DNA from: Streptomyces sp. Act143
GTDB lineage: Bacteria > Actinomycetota > Actinomycetes > Streptomycetales > Streptomycetaceae
DNA length: 57,187 nucleotides
NCBI RefSeq assembly: GCF_003143935.1
Contig: NZ_QFRX01000001.1
Location: 5,778,529-5,835,715 of the forward strand
Direction: 5' to 3'
Part shown: positions 34,011 to 45,784 of the stretch, in pieces
Numbering within the stretch: the stretch's first letter is position 1
Layout of the letters: each line of letters begins with the position of its first letter
Translations under genes and position numbers: made by a program
Notes under the pieces: model-generated
The model's input: the letters and a program-made list of their open reading frames with translations, nothing else
Database searches by the model: none
Told to the model about the DNA's origin: nothing

Positions 34011-34278
34011 TTCCCGGGGTTCCAGTGGCGGTTGAGTTGTGCCCGAGGACGCGAGGGGTATGGTGATCTTCGCCGTGCGTCCGAGCACCCCAGGTGGCGA
34101 CCGGTTTGGGCGAGACAGGCCTTGACGAACCGCACGCAGCGCGCAATTCTCAGGACGCGTCGCCAGAACGGTCCGAATCCGAGGCATGGATCGGCGACGA
34201 AGAGGGCAGTATCAACGTGCGTTGAGGGCAGGCGTGCCGAAGGCGTTGAGGGTGACGAGGGTCAAAGAAAATCGGGGC

Positions 34279-34307
34279 TGGACATCAGTGCGCCAAGTGG
34301 CTACACT
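34279..34307 (+). promoter_or_regulatory. rpoB promoter
   Basis: TGGACA, 17-nt spacer, TACACT: an excellent vegetative promoter. Predicted start near 34314, leader about 155 nt. A second weaker candidate is TTGACG (34122-34127) with AATTCT (34145-34150). These are in the 539-nt region between rplL and rpoB, which holds no other gene. Confidence 0.7.
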
Positions 34308-34470
34308 GACCCTTTGCGCTGCCTGTTAGCTGTCCCCTGCCCGTCACCAGGGGTCTGCCCTCGCCTCAGCAACGACGACCGAACTTCCCTGACCTGGGAT
34401 TTCTGTCTTCATGCGCCGGAGAGGGACCGGTACGCGCGTAGTGAGTCCGAGCCCTCGGAAGGACCCCCTC

Positions 34471-37400
34471 TTGGCCGCCTCGCGCAACGCCTCGACCGCG
34501 AATATGAACAACGGCGCCAGCACCGCCCCGCTGCGCATCTCCTTTGCAAAGATCAAGGAGCCTCTCGAGGTTCCGAACCTGCTCGCGCTGCAGACCGAGA
34601 GCTTTGACTGGCTGCTCGGGAACACCGCCTGGCAGAGTCGGGTCGAGGAGGCTCTGGAGTCCGGTCAGGACGTCCCCACCAAGTCCGGTCTGGAGGAGAT
34701 CTTCGAGGAGATCTCCCCGATCGAGGACTTCTCCGGGTCGATGTCGCTGACGTTCCGTGACCACCGTTTCGAGCCGCCGAAGAACAGCATCGACGAGTGC
34801 AAGGACCGCGACTTCACGTACGCGGCCCCGCTCTTCGTGACGGCCGAGTTCACCAACAACGAGACCGGCGAGATCAAGTCCCAGACGGTCTTCATGGGCG
34901 ACTTCCCGCTCATGACCCACAAGGGCACCTTCGTCATCAACGGCACCGAGCGTGTCGTGGTGTCGCAGCTGGTCCGTTCGCCGGGTGTCTACTTCGACTC
35001 CTCCATCGACAAGACGTCCGACAAGGACATCTTCTCCGCCAAGATCATCCCGTCCCGGGGTGCCTGGCTGGAGATGGAGATCGACAAGCGCGACATGGTC
35101 GGTGTGCGCATCGACCGCAAGCGCAAGCAGTCCGTGACCGTCCTGCTCAAGGCTCTCGGTTGGACGACCGAGCAGATCCTGGAGGAGTTCGGCGAGTACG
35201 AGTCCATGCGCGCCACCCTGGAGAAGGACCACACCCAGGGCCAGGACGACGCGCTGCTCGACATCTACCGCAAGCTGCGTCCGGGCGAGCCCCCCACGCG
35301 TGAGGCCGCGCAGACGCTGCTCGAGAACCTCTACTTCAACCCCAAGCGCTACGACCTCGCCAAGGTCGGCCGCTACAAGGTCAACAAGAAGCTGGGTGCG
35401 GACGCTCCGCTGGACGCGGGCATCCTGACCGTCGAGGACATCATCTCGACGATCAAGTACCTGGTGAAGCTGCACGCGGGCGAGACCGAGACGGTCGGCG
35501 ACCGGGGTACGAGCATCGTCGTCGAGACCGACGACATCGACCACTTCGGCAACCGTCGTCTGCGCAGCGTCGGCGAGCTCATCCAGAACCAGGTCCGTAC
35601 GGGTCTGGCTCGTATGGAGCGCGTCGTCCGTGAGCGCATGACGACCCAGGACGTCGAGGCGATCACGCCGCAGACCCTGATCAACATCCGGCCGGTCGTC
35701 GCCTCCATCAAGGAGTTCTTCGGCACCAGCCAGCTGTCGCAGTTCATGGACCAGAACAACCCGCTGTCGGGTCTCACCCACAAGCGCCGTCTGTCGGCTC
35801 TTGGCCCGGGTGGTCTCTCCCGTGAGCGGGCCGGCTTCGAGGTCCGTGACGTGCACCCGTCTCACTACGGCCGTATGTGCCCGATCGAGACGCCCGAAGG
35901 CCCGAACATCGGTCTGATCGGTTCGCTCGCCTCCTACGGCCGCGTCAACGCGTTCGGTTTCGTGGAGACGCCGTACCGCAAGGTCGTCGACGGTGTCGTC
36001 ACCGACGAGGTCGACTACCTGACGGCCGACGAAGAGGACCGATTCGTCATCGCGCAGGCCAACGCCACGCTCGACGACGGCATGCGCTTCACCGAGAACC
36101 GCGTCCTGGTCCGCCGTCGTGGCGGCGAGGTCGACTACGTCCCCGGTGACGACGTGGACTACATGGACGTCTCGCCGCGCCAGATGGTGTCGGTCGCGAC
36201 CGCCATGATCCCGTTCCTCGAGCACGACGACGCCAACCGTGCCCTCATGGGCGCGAACATGATGCGTCAGGCCGTGCCGCTGATTAAGTCCGAGGCCCCG
36301 CTCGTCGGCACCGGCATGGAGTACCGCTCCGCCGTCGACGCCGGTGACGTGGTCAAGGCCGAGAAGGCGGGTGTGGTCCAGGAGGTCTCCGCGGACTACA
36401 TCACCACCGCCAACGACGACGGCACGTACATCACGTACCGCCTGGCCAAGTTCGCCCGCTCCAACCAGGGCACCTCGGTCAACCAGAAGGTCATCGTCAA
36501 CGAGGGCGACCGGATCATCGAGGGCCAGGTCCTGGCCGACGGTCCGGCCACCGAGAACGGCGAGATGGCGCTGGGCAAGAACCTGCTCGTGGCGTTCATG
36601 CCGTGGGAGGGTCACAACTACGAGGACGCGATCATCCTGTCGCAGCGCCTCGTGCAGGACGACGTCCTCTCCTCGATCCACATCGAGGAGCACGAGGTCG
36701 ACGCCCGTGACACCAAGCTCGGCCCCGAGGAGATCACCCGGGACATCCCGAACGTCTCCGAGGAGGTCCTCGCCGACCTCGACGAGCGCGGCATCATCCG
36801 GATCGGTGCCGAGGTCGTCGCCGGCGACATCCTCGTCGGCAAGGTCACGCCCAAGGGTGAGACCGAGCTGACCCCCGAGGAGCGCCTGCTCCGCGCGATC
36901 TTCGGTGAGAAGGCGCGCGAGGTCCGTGACACCTCCCTGAAGGTGCCGCACGGCGAGATCGGCAAGGTCATCGGCGTCCGCGTCTTCGACCGTGAGGAAG
37001 GCGACGAGCTGCCGCCGGGCGTGAACCAACTGGTTCGTGTCTACGTGGCGCAGAAGCGCAAGATCACGGACGGTGACAAGCTCGCCGGCCGCCACGGCAA
37101 CAAGGGTGTTATCTCGAAGATCCTTCCGATCGAGGACATGCCGTTCCTCGAGGACGGAACTCCGGTCGACATCATCCTCAACCCGCTCGGTGTGCCGTCC
37201 CGAATGAACCCGGGACAGGTCCTGGAGATCCACCTCGGCTGGCTCGCCAGCCGCGGCTGGGACGTCTCCGGTCTCGCCGACGAGTGGGCGCAGCGCCTGC
37301 AGAACATCGGTGCCGACCAGGTCGCCCCCGGCACCAACGTCGCCACCCCGGTGTTCGACGGTGCGCGTGAGGACGAGCTGGCGGGTCTGCTGAACCACAC

Positions 37401-37956
37401 CATCCCGAACCGCGACGGCGAGCGCATGGTGCTCCCGACCGGTAAGGCGCGGCTGTTCGACGGCCGTAGCGGTGAGCCGTTCCCGGACCCGATCTCGGTC
37501 GGCTACATGTACATCCTGAAGCTGCACCACCTGGTCGACGACAAGCTGCACGCCCGCTCGACCGGTCCGTACTCGATGATCACCCAGCAGCCGCTGGGTG
37601 GTAAGGCTCAGTTCGGTGGCCAGCGCTTCGGTGAGATGGAGGTGTGGGCGCTGGAGGCATACGGCGCCGCGTACGCCCTCCAGGAGCTGCTGACCATCAA
37701 GTCCGACGACGTCACCGGCCGCGTGAAGGTCTACGAGGCCATCGTCAAGGGCGAGAACATCCCCGAGCCCGGCATTCCCGAGTCCTTCAAGGTGCTCATC
37801 AAGGAAATGCAGTCCCTGTGCCTCAACGTGGAGGTGCTGTCCTCGGACGGCATGTCCATCGAGATGCGCGACACCGACGAGGATGTCTTCCGCGCTGCGG
37901 AGGAGCTCGGCATCGACCTGTCCCGGCGCGAGCCGAGCAGCGTCGAAGAGGTCTGA
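34471..37956 (+). CDS. rpoB: DNA-directed RNA polymerase subunit beta
   Basis: 1161 aa, same length as I recall for S. coelicolor RpoB. Start is a TTG: LAASRNAS is preceded by GGAAGGA with 7-nt spacing, whereas upstream in-frame ATG (34411) and GTG (34441) lack such a site. The rifampicin-binding cluster reads GTSQLSQFMDQNNPLSGLTHKRRLSALGPGGL, wild type at all common resistance positions. Catalytic-side motifs: AFMPWEGHNYEDAI, DKLAGRHGNKGVIS, and PYSMITQQPLGGKAQFGGQRFGEMEVWALEAYGA. Linked to rpoC 94 nt downstream. Confidence 0.97.
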   Translation: MAASRNASTANMNNGASTAPLRISFAKIKEPLEVPNLLALQTESFDWLLGNTAWQSRVEEALESGQDVPTKSGLEEIFEEISPIEDFSGSMSLTFRDHRFEPPKNSIDECKDRDFTYAAPLFVTAEFTNNETGEIKSQTVFMGDFPLMTHKGTFVINGTERVVVSQLVRSPGVYFDSSIDKTSDKDIFSAKIIPSRGAWLEMEIDKRDMVGVRIDRKRKQSVTVLLKALGWTTEQILEEFGEYESMRATLEKDHTQGQDDALLDIYRKLRPGEPPTREAAQTLLENLYFNPKRYDLAKVGRYKVNKKLGADAPLDAGILTVEDIISTIKYLVKLHAGETETVGDRGTSIVVETDDIDHFGNRRLRSVGELIQNQVRTGLARMERVVRERMTTQDVEAITPQTLINIRPVVASIKEFFGTSQLSQFMDQNNPLSGLTHKRRLSALGPGGLSRERAGFEVRDVHPSHYGRMCPIETPEGPNIGLIGSLASYGRVNAFGFVETPYRKVVDGVVTDEVDYLTADEEDRFVIAQANATLDDGMRFTENRVLVRRRGGEVDYVPGDDVDYMDVSPRQMVSVATAMIPFLEHDDANRALMGANMMRQAVPLIKSEAPLVGTGMEYRSAVDAGDVVKAEKAGVVQEVSADYITTANDDGTYITYRLAKFARSNQGTSVNQKVIVNEGDRIIEGQVLADGPATENGEMALGKNLLVAFMPWEGHNYEDAIILSQRLVQDDVLSSIHIEEHEVDARDTKLGPEEITRDIPNVSEEVLADLDERGIIRIGAEVVAGDILVGKVTPKGETELTPEERLLRAIFGEKAREVRDTSLKVPHGEIGKVIGVRVFDREEGDELPPGVNQLVRVYVAQKRKITDGDKLAGRHGNKGVISKILPIEDMPFLEDGTPVDIILNPLGVPSRMNPGQVLEIHLGWLASRGWDVSGLADEWAQRLQNIGADQVAPGTNVATPVFDGAREDELAGLLNHTIPNRDGERMVLPTGKARLFDGRSGEPFPDPISVGYMYILKLHHLVDDKLHARSTGPYSMITQQPLGGKAQFGGQRFGEMEVWALEAYGAAYALQELLTIKSDDVTGRVKVYEAIVKGENIPEPGIPESFKVLIKEMQSLCLNVEVLSSDGMSIEMRDTDEDVFRAAEELGIDLSRREPSSVEEV

Positions 37957-38050
37957 CGGGAGTCCGGGGGCCTGCGTTCAGCAGGTCCCCGGCCCCAGGA
38001 CCCCCGTTTCAGACCCCAAGACTTACAACCCTGAGAGGGATTGACGCATA

Positions 38051-41950
<3,900 letters not shown>

Positions 41951-41968
41951 TAGTCGCTAGTTGGTTCT

Positions 41969-42009
41969 GAAGGGCGGTCACCTCGTCTCGTACGAGGTGA
42001 CCGCCCTTC
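41969..42009 (+). terminator. strong terminator after rpoC
   Basis: Perfect 18-bp stem GAAGGGCGGTCACCTCGT / ACGAGGTGACCGCCCTTC with a 5-nt loop, 18 nt after the stop; lies between convergent genes and can act for both strands. Confidence 0.93.
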
Positions 42010-42025
42010 GGCGTTTCCGGGTGGC

Positions 42026-43360
42026 TCAGAGACCGGTGCGCAGGTACGGCTCCAGGGCGCGGATGCGGGTGGGGTTGTCGGGGTGGGTGGACAGCAGCCG
42101 GGCGAAGGTGCCGGGCTCCTTGAGGCGGTGGCCCGCCGCCACGATCCGGGCCTTCTCGCGGTCCTCCTCCGCCTGCAGCTGGTACAGCACCTGGGTCATC
42201 TGCCCGGCGAAACCGAGCACCGCGGCCTGCTGGTCGGCGCGCAGCTCGGCCTTGCGGCCCATGAAGGCGAGCAGATACGGGGCGAGGACGAGCGGGATCG
42301 TGATGTACGGGACCGCCAGGAACCCCCCGACGAGGAACATGCCGATGAACAGCGCGACCAGGATGTAGGCCCGCCAGGACAGCACGCTCGCGATGGCGAG
42401 GGCGATCCGCGCCATGAACTTAGTGACGGCCCAGGCGATCCGGCCGGGCAGGGAGTACCAGTAGCCGAGCAGGCCGGCCCAGGCGTGGCCGCCGGTGTGG
42501 TGGCCGAGTTCATGGGCGAGCACGGCGGCCAGGTTGCTGCTGGGGATCTCGTTGAGGGCGTACGTCGTGACGCTGACGACGTGTCCGGCGACCGCCGAGG
42601 CGTTCAGCTCGGGGCTGTTCTCCACCATCAGCTCATAGGTGTGCGCCTCGATGCCCGCGCGGGCGGTGACCTCACGCCAGATCGGTTCCAGCCGGGCCTG
42701 TTCCTGGGCCAGCGGGGCGCGCAGCTTGAGGACGCGGCGGGCGAAGGCCAGCTCGGTGGGGCGGTGGAAGACGAGACCTCCGGTGGCCAGCCAGGCGAGG
42801 ACGACGATCCAGCCGCCGGTCTCGCCGAACAGGGCGAAGGCGATGGTGCCGACCACGGCCGCGCTCACGAGGAGGCTCGGCACGTGGACCAGGAGGCTGC
42901 CTATGGCGGTGGCGTCGGCGCCGCGTTGGTGTGCGGCGACGTGGACTCGGGAGCCGAGGTGACGGTAGTCGAGATCGTCGGGGACCGCGGTCGACTGCGC
43001 GGGGATGTGGGGGGTCTGGGCGGCGGTCGGGGGAGTGGGGGTGGCGGGGTACGTGGGCTGGGGTGCGGCGGGATAGGAGGGCGGCGGGGCCATGGGGTAC
43101 TGGGGGGCGGCGCCGGTGGGGTACTGCGGGGGCGGGGGCGTCGGGTACTGGGGTGGCGCGGCTGCGGGGTACTGAGGGGGTGGGGGCGCCGCGTAGTGGG
43201 GTTGCGGGGCCGTCGGGTACTGGGGTTGTGGGGCTGTCGGGTACGGGGGTGGCGGGGGCGCTGCGTGCTGGGGTGATGGTGCCGTCGGGTACTGGGGTGG
43301 TGGTTGGGGCGTGGGGTGCTGCCATTCCGGAGTGGCGGCCGGGTCTGGTGGTTGGGACAC
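42026..43360 (-). CDS. M48-family membrane metalloprotease with Pro-rich N-terminus
   Basis: 444 aa. Residues 1-125 are a Pro/Gln/Tyr/Ala low-complexity region with many PQYPTAP-like repeats. Then two hydrophobic segments (155-200), a VENSPELNASAVAGH block, and the zinc motif HELGHH (His283, Glu284, His287) in LAAVLAHELGHHTGGHAWAG; two further TM helices, and KAELRADQQAAVLGF, which supplies the third zinc ligand. GTG 43360 follows AAGGAG. Last gene of the minus-strand cluster, 67 nt after the PycTM-like gene. Peptidase family is clear; its targets are unknown, but association with an SPFH-like protein recalls membrane-protein quality control. Confidence 0.85.
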   Translation of the reverse strand: MSQPPDPAATPEWQHPTPQPPPQYPTAPSPQHAAPPPPPYPTAPQPQYPTAPQPHYAAPPPPQYPAAAPPQYPTPPPPQYPTGAAPQYPMAPPPSYPAAPQPTYPATPTPPTAAQTPHIPAQSTAVPDDLDYRHLGSRVHVAAHQRGADATAIGSLLVHVPSLLVSAAVVGTIAFALFGETGGWIVVLAWLATGGLVFHRPTELAFARRVLKLRAPLAQEQARLEPIWREVTARAGIEAHTYELMVENSPELNASAVAGHVVSVTTYALNEIPSSNLAAVLAHELGHHTGGHAWAGLLGYWYSLPGRIAWAVTKFMARIALAIASVLSWRAYILVALFIGMFLVGGFLAVPYITIPLVLAPYLLAFMGRKAELRADQQAAVLGFAGQMTQVLYQLQAEEDREKARIVAAGHRLKEPGTFARLLSTHPDNPTRIRALEPYLRTGL

Positions 43361-43427
43361 GGGGCTCCTTCGGTGCGCGTGCGGTGATCTACGTGTGGGT
43401 GAGGGGCGTCAGCCCGGGTGGGGGACG

Positions 43428-43940
43428 TCAGCCCGTCAGCAGCCCCGCGGGGAGCAGCAGCGTGCCTGCGCAGAAGGCGATCAGGCCGGCGCGGATCCAC
43501 TGGTGTTTGCGGGCGGCGATGAGGCTGGTCTCGGTGAGGGACGCGGTGAGGCCTGCGGCCGGGTCGCGTTCGGTGTCGGCGAGCGCCTCGGCCAACCGGT
43601 CTTCGCGTACGGCCTGACGGACGTCGCCGAAGTAGCAGAGCGGCCGGCCCGGGGCCCACTCGCCGGCGCCGTAGCGGGGCAGCACGGCGAGCAGCAGCGC
43701 GAACAGCGACAGGGCGAACGCGATGACCCCGGCCCACCACAGGACGGCGCCGGGCACCGAGAGCGACCGGGGGCTCCAGGTCCGCCCCGCCACCAGCCCG
43801 CTGAACACGCCCGCGGTCATTCCGAGCGCCGCGACCAGCACGGACGCCTTGCTGTCGGCGCGGGCAATCTCGCCGCGCATGTCGATGAGGAGGCGTTCGG
43901 TGACCTGGCGGCCCGGGGGAGCGGTGACGGGCGCGGTCAT
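43428..43940 (-). CDS. Pycsar-effector-family (PycTM, DUF5706) two-TM membrane protein
   Basis: 170 aa. N-terminal helix TERLLIDMRGEIARADSKASVLVAALGMTAGVFSGLV is the family signature (E-x-R/A-x-AD-x-KAS then TM1). TM2 is VLWWAGVIAFALSLFALLLAVLP; then GRPLCYFGDVRQAV and the C-terminal TETSLIAARKHQWIRAGLIAFCAGTLLLPAGLL (the K-x-x-x-R/I region and last TM), all as in DUF5706 proteins. In Pycsar, such proteins bind cUMP/cCMP made by a cyclase and damage the membrane. ATG 43940 overlaps the SPFH-like stop by 4 nt. Assignment is by motif; ligand and activity are not shown. Confidence 0.8.
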   Translation of the reverse strand: MTAPVTAPPGRQVTERLLIDMRGEIARADSKASVLVAALGMTAGVFSGLVAGRTWSPRSLSVPGAVLWWAGVIAFALSLFALLLAVLPRYGAGEWAPGRPLCYFGDVRQAVREDRLAEALADTERDPAAGLTASLTETSLIAARKHQWIRAGLIAFCAGTLLLPAGLLTG

Positions 43941-45781
43941 GAGGGCTCCGTGCCGGTGGCGGGCGGGGCGGAGGGGGCGGAGGGGGCTTCCGGGAGAGCG
44001 GGCGGGTGCGGCCCTGGCGCGGGGGGCGTGGCCGGCATGGGGCTGTCTGGGAGGTGCGGTGCGGGGCCGTCTGTGAGGTGCGGTGCGGGGGTGGTGGCGG
44101 TCTCGGTGCCGGTGCCGGTGCCGGTGGCGGGATGCGGGGAGGTCGGTGGCCCGGGTATGGGCGTATCGCCGGGGGCGGGAGCCGCACCGGGAGTGCCGGT
44201 GGAGACACCCGGGGAGGGCGGGACCCCGAATCCGGAGGGCCGGCCGGGAACGTAGGGCGTCCCGGGCATCGGGCCGGTTGCGGGCGGATACGACCCGCTG
44301 GGTACGGGTCCCGGGCCGGTTGCGGGCGGGTACGGCCCGCCTGGCAGGGGTCCCGGGCCGGTTGCGGGCGGATACGACCCACCCGGTGCCGGTCCCGGGC
44401 CGACGCCCGGAGCGTAGGGACCGCCGGGCACGGCCACGTTGCCTGGCGGGTAGGGCGCTCCTGGTGCCGGAACGGTTCCCGGTGCGTAAGGCGTGTGGGG
44501 CGGGTGAGGTGCGGGGGGCATGTGAGGCGTGCCCGACGCGGGACCTGCTCCCGGTACGTACGGCGTGCCCGGTGCCGGCCCGTATCCCGCTGTTCCCGGC
44601 GCAGCCCCCGGTCCCGCCCCGTAGGTCGGCGTTCCCGGCGCAGCCCCCGGGCCCGCCCCGTAGGCCGGCGTTCCCGGCGCAGCCCCCGGCCCCGTCCCGT
44701 AGGCCGGCGCTCCCGGTGCGGAGCCTGCTTCCGGCGTGTACGGCGTGCCCGGTGTGGCCGTGTCCCCCGGGTAGGCGGGCCCCGGTGGGGGCGTCTGGGC
44801 GGTGGGGAGCTCGCCTCCGGGGGTGCTCGGGGGCTGGGTTCTGCGGTGGAGGAGGTCGTCGACCTCCTGGCGGATCTGTTTCAGGGACTCCGCCTTCTGG
44901 TAGTCCTCCAGGTCGTCGCCGCTGATCAACTCCAACTGGGTCTTGATGAAGGCCAGTTGGTCCTGGTGGATGTTGTTGATGACGAGCTTGGTGTCCTCGG
45001 GGTGGGCGGCGAGGTGGAGGGCCCAGGCGCCCACCCCGCCGTGCTGGAGCCAGTACTGGTAGAAGTGGATCTTCTCGGCCACCAGTTGCTGCTGCTGCCG
45101 CTGTTGCAGCGCCTCCAGCTCGAAGCTCTGCTGCGCCAGCCGCATCCGGTACGCGTGCTCGGGGTCGAGCATGTCCGTCTCGTAGCGCAGCGCCCGCTGC
45201 CGGCGCCGGTGGGCGATCGCCTCGTCGTCGAGGCTCAGCCGCAGGACACAGGTGACCGTCAGGCCGATGCCGGCCGCGAACGACCCCACGGACAGCGCCT
45301 GTTGCACCGCCGCCTCCGCCGTCGCGCTGTCCTCGATGGAGAAGCCGCGGCTGACCGGGCGGGCGAACTGCTGGAGTTCGCGGGTCAGACGGGTCGGGAC
45401 GTCCCGCTCGCCGCTGCGGACGAAGGCCTCGGGGTCGTGCACCCGCCAGGTCAGGTCGGCCGTCGCGCCGAAGGAGAACGCGTCGTCGTCGCTGGGCAGC
45501 TGGAGTTCGAGGCGGACCGGGTGGCTGCCCATGTCGACCTCGTAGACCGAGGTGTAGCGGCGGGTCGCCGCGTCCGTGCGGCTGGGCCGGTGCGGCGGGA
45601 CGTAGACGTCGTACGCCCCGCCCGCCGTCGCGAAGACCAGGGCGTGGTCGATCGCGGTGATCTGGCGGCGCGCGGTGTAGTCGAACCGTGAGATGGGCTT
45701 CACGGTGAGGACCGGGTCGATCAACGTGCTGTGCCGGTCGGCCTGTTGCTGCCACTCCGGCTGACGGCGGAAGTCCGCCAT
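43937..45781 (-). CDS. SPFH/band-7-like protein with a 270-residue Pro/Gly tail
   Basis: 614 aa. Residues about 75-210 read like an SPFH (prohibitin/stomatin) domain: TSVYEVDMGSHPVRLELQLPSDDDAFSFGATADLTWRVHDPEAFV, then AVQQALSVGSFAAGIGLTVTCVLRLSLDDEAI. Residues 215-330 are helical/coiled-coil with a Gln run (LEALQQRQQQQLVAEKI). From 335 on, the sequence is Pro/Gly/Ala/Tyr/Thr repeats such as PGTPAYGAGPGAA three times. No N-terminal TM is evident. Start 45781 follows GAGGAG; 3 nt after the upstream stop, so tightly coupled. SPFH is a by-eye call (about 75 percent sure). Confidence 0.72.
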   Translation of the reverse strand: MADFRRQPEWQQQADRHSTLIDPVLTVKPISRFDYTARRQITAIDHALVFATAGGAYDVYVPPHRPSRTDAATRRYTSVYEVDMGSHPVRLELQLPSDDDAFSFGATADLTWRVHDPEAFVRSGERDVPTRLTRELQQFARPVSRGFSIEDSATAEAAVQQALSVGSFAAGIGLTVTCVLRLSLDDEAIAHRRRQRALRYETDMLDPEHAYRMRLAQQSFELEALQQRQQQQLVAEKIHFYQYWLQHGGVGAWALHLAAHPEDTKLVINNIHQDQLAFIKTQLELISGDDLEDYQKAESLKQIRQEVDDLLHRRTQPPSTPGGELPTAQTPPPGPAYPGDTATPGTPYTPEAGSAPGAPAYGTGPGAAPGTPAYGAGPGAAPGTPTYGAGPGAAPGTAGYGPAPGTPYVPGAGPASGTPHMPPAPHPPHTPYAPGTVPAPGAPYPPGNVAVPGGPYAPGVGPGPAPGGSYPPATGPGPLPGGPYPPATGPGPVPSGSYPPATGPMPGTPYVPGRPSGFGVPPSPGVSTGTPGAAPAPGDTPIPGPPTSPHPATGTGTGTETATTPAPHLTDGPAPHLPDSPMPATPPAPGPHPPALPEAPSAPSAPPATGTEPS

Positions 45782-45784
45782 GGG

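Noticed and set aside
34411..34470. Upstream ATG/GTG starts for rpoB
   Set aside because: No Shine-Dalgarno, and the extra 10-20 residues are absent from the RpoB sequence I recall; TTG 34471 has GGAAGGA at 7 nt.
35700..35820. Possible rifampicin-resistance change in rpoB
   Set aside because: The rifampicin cluster reads as the wild-type actinobacterial sequence at all common sites.
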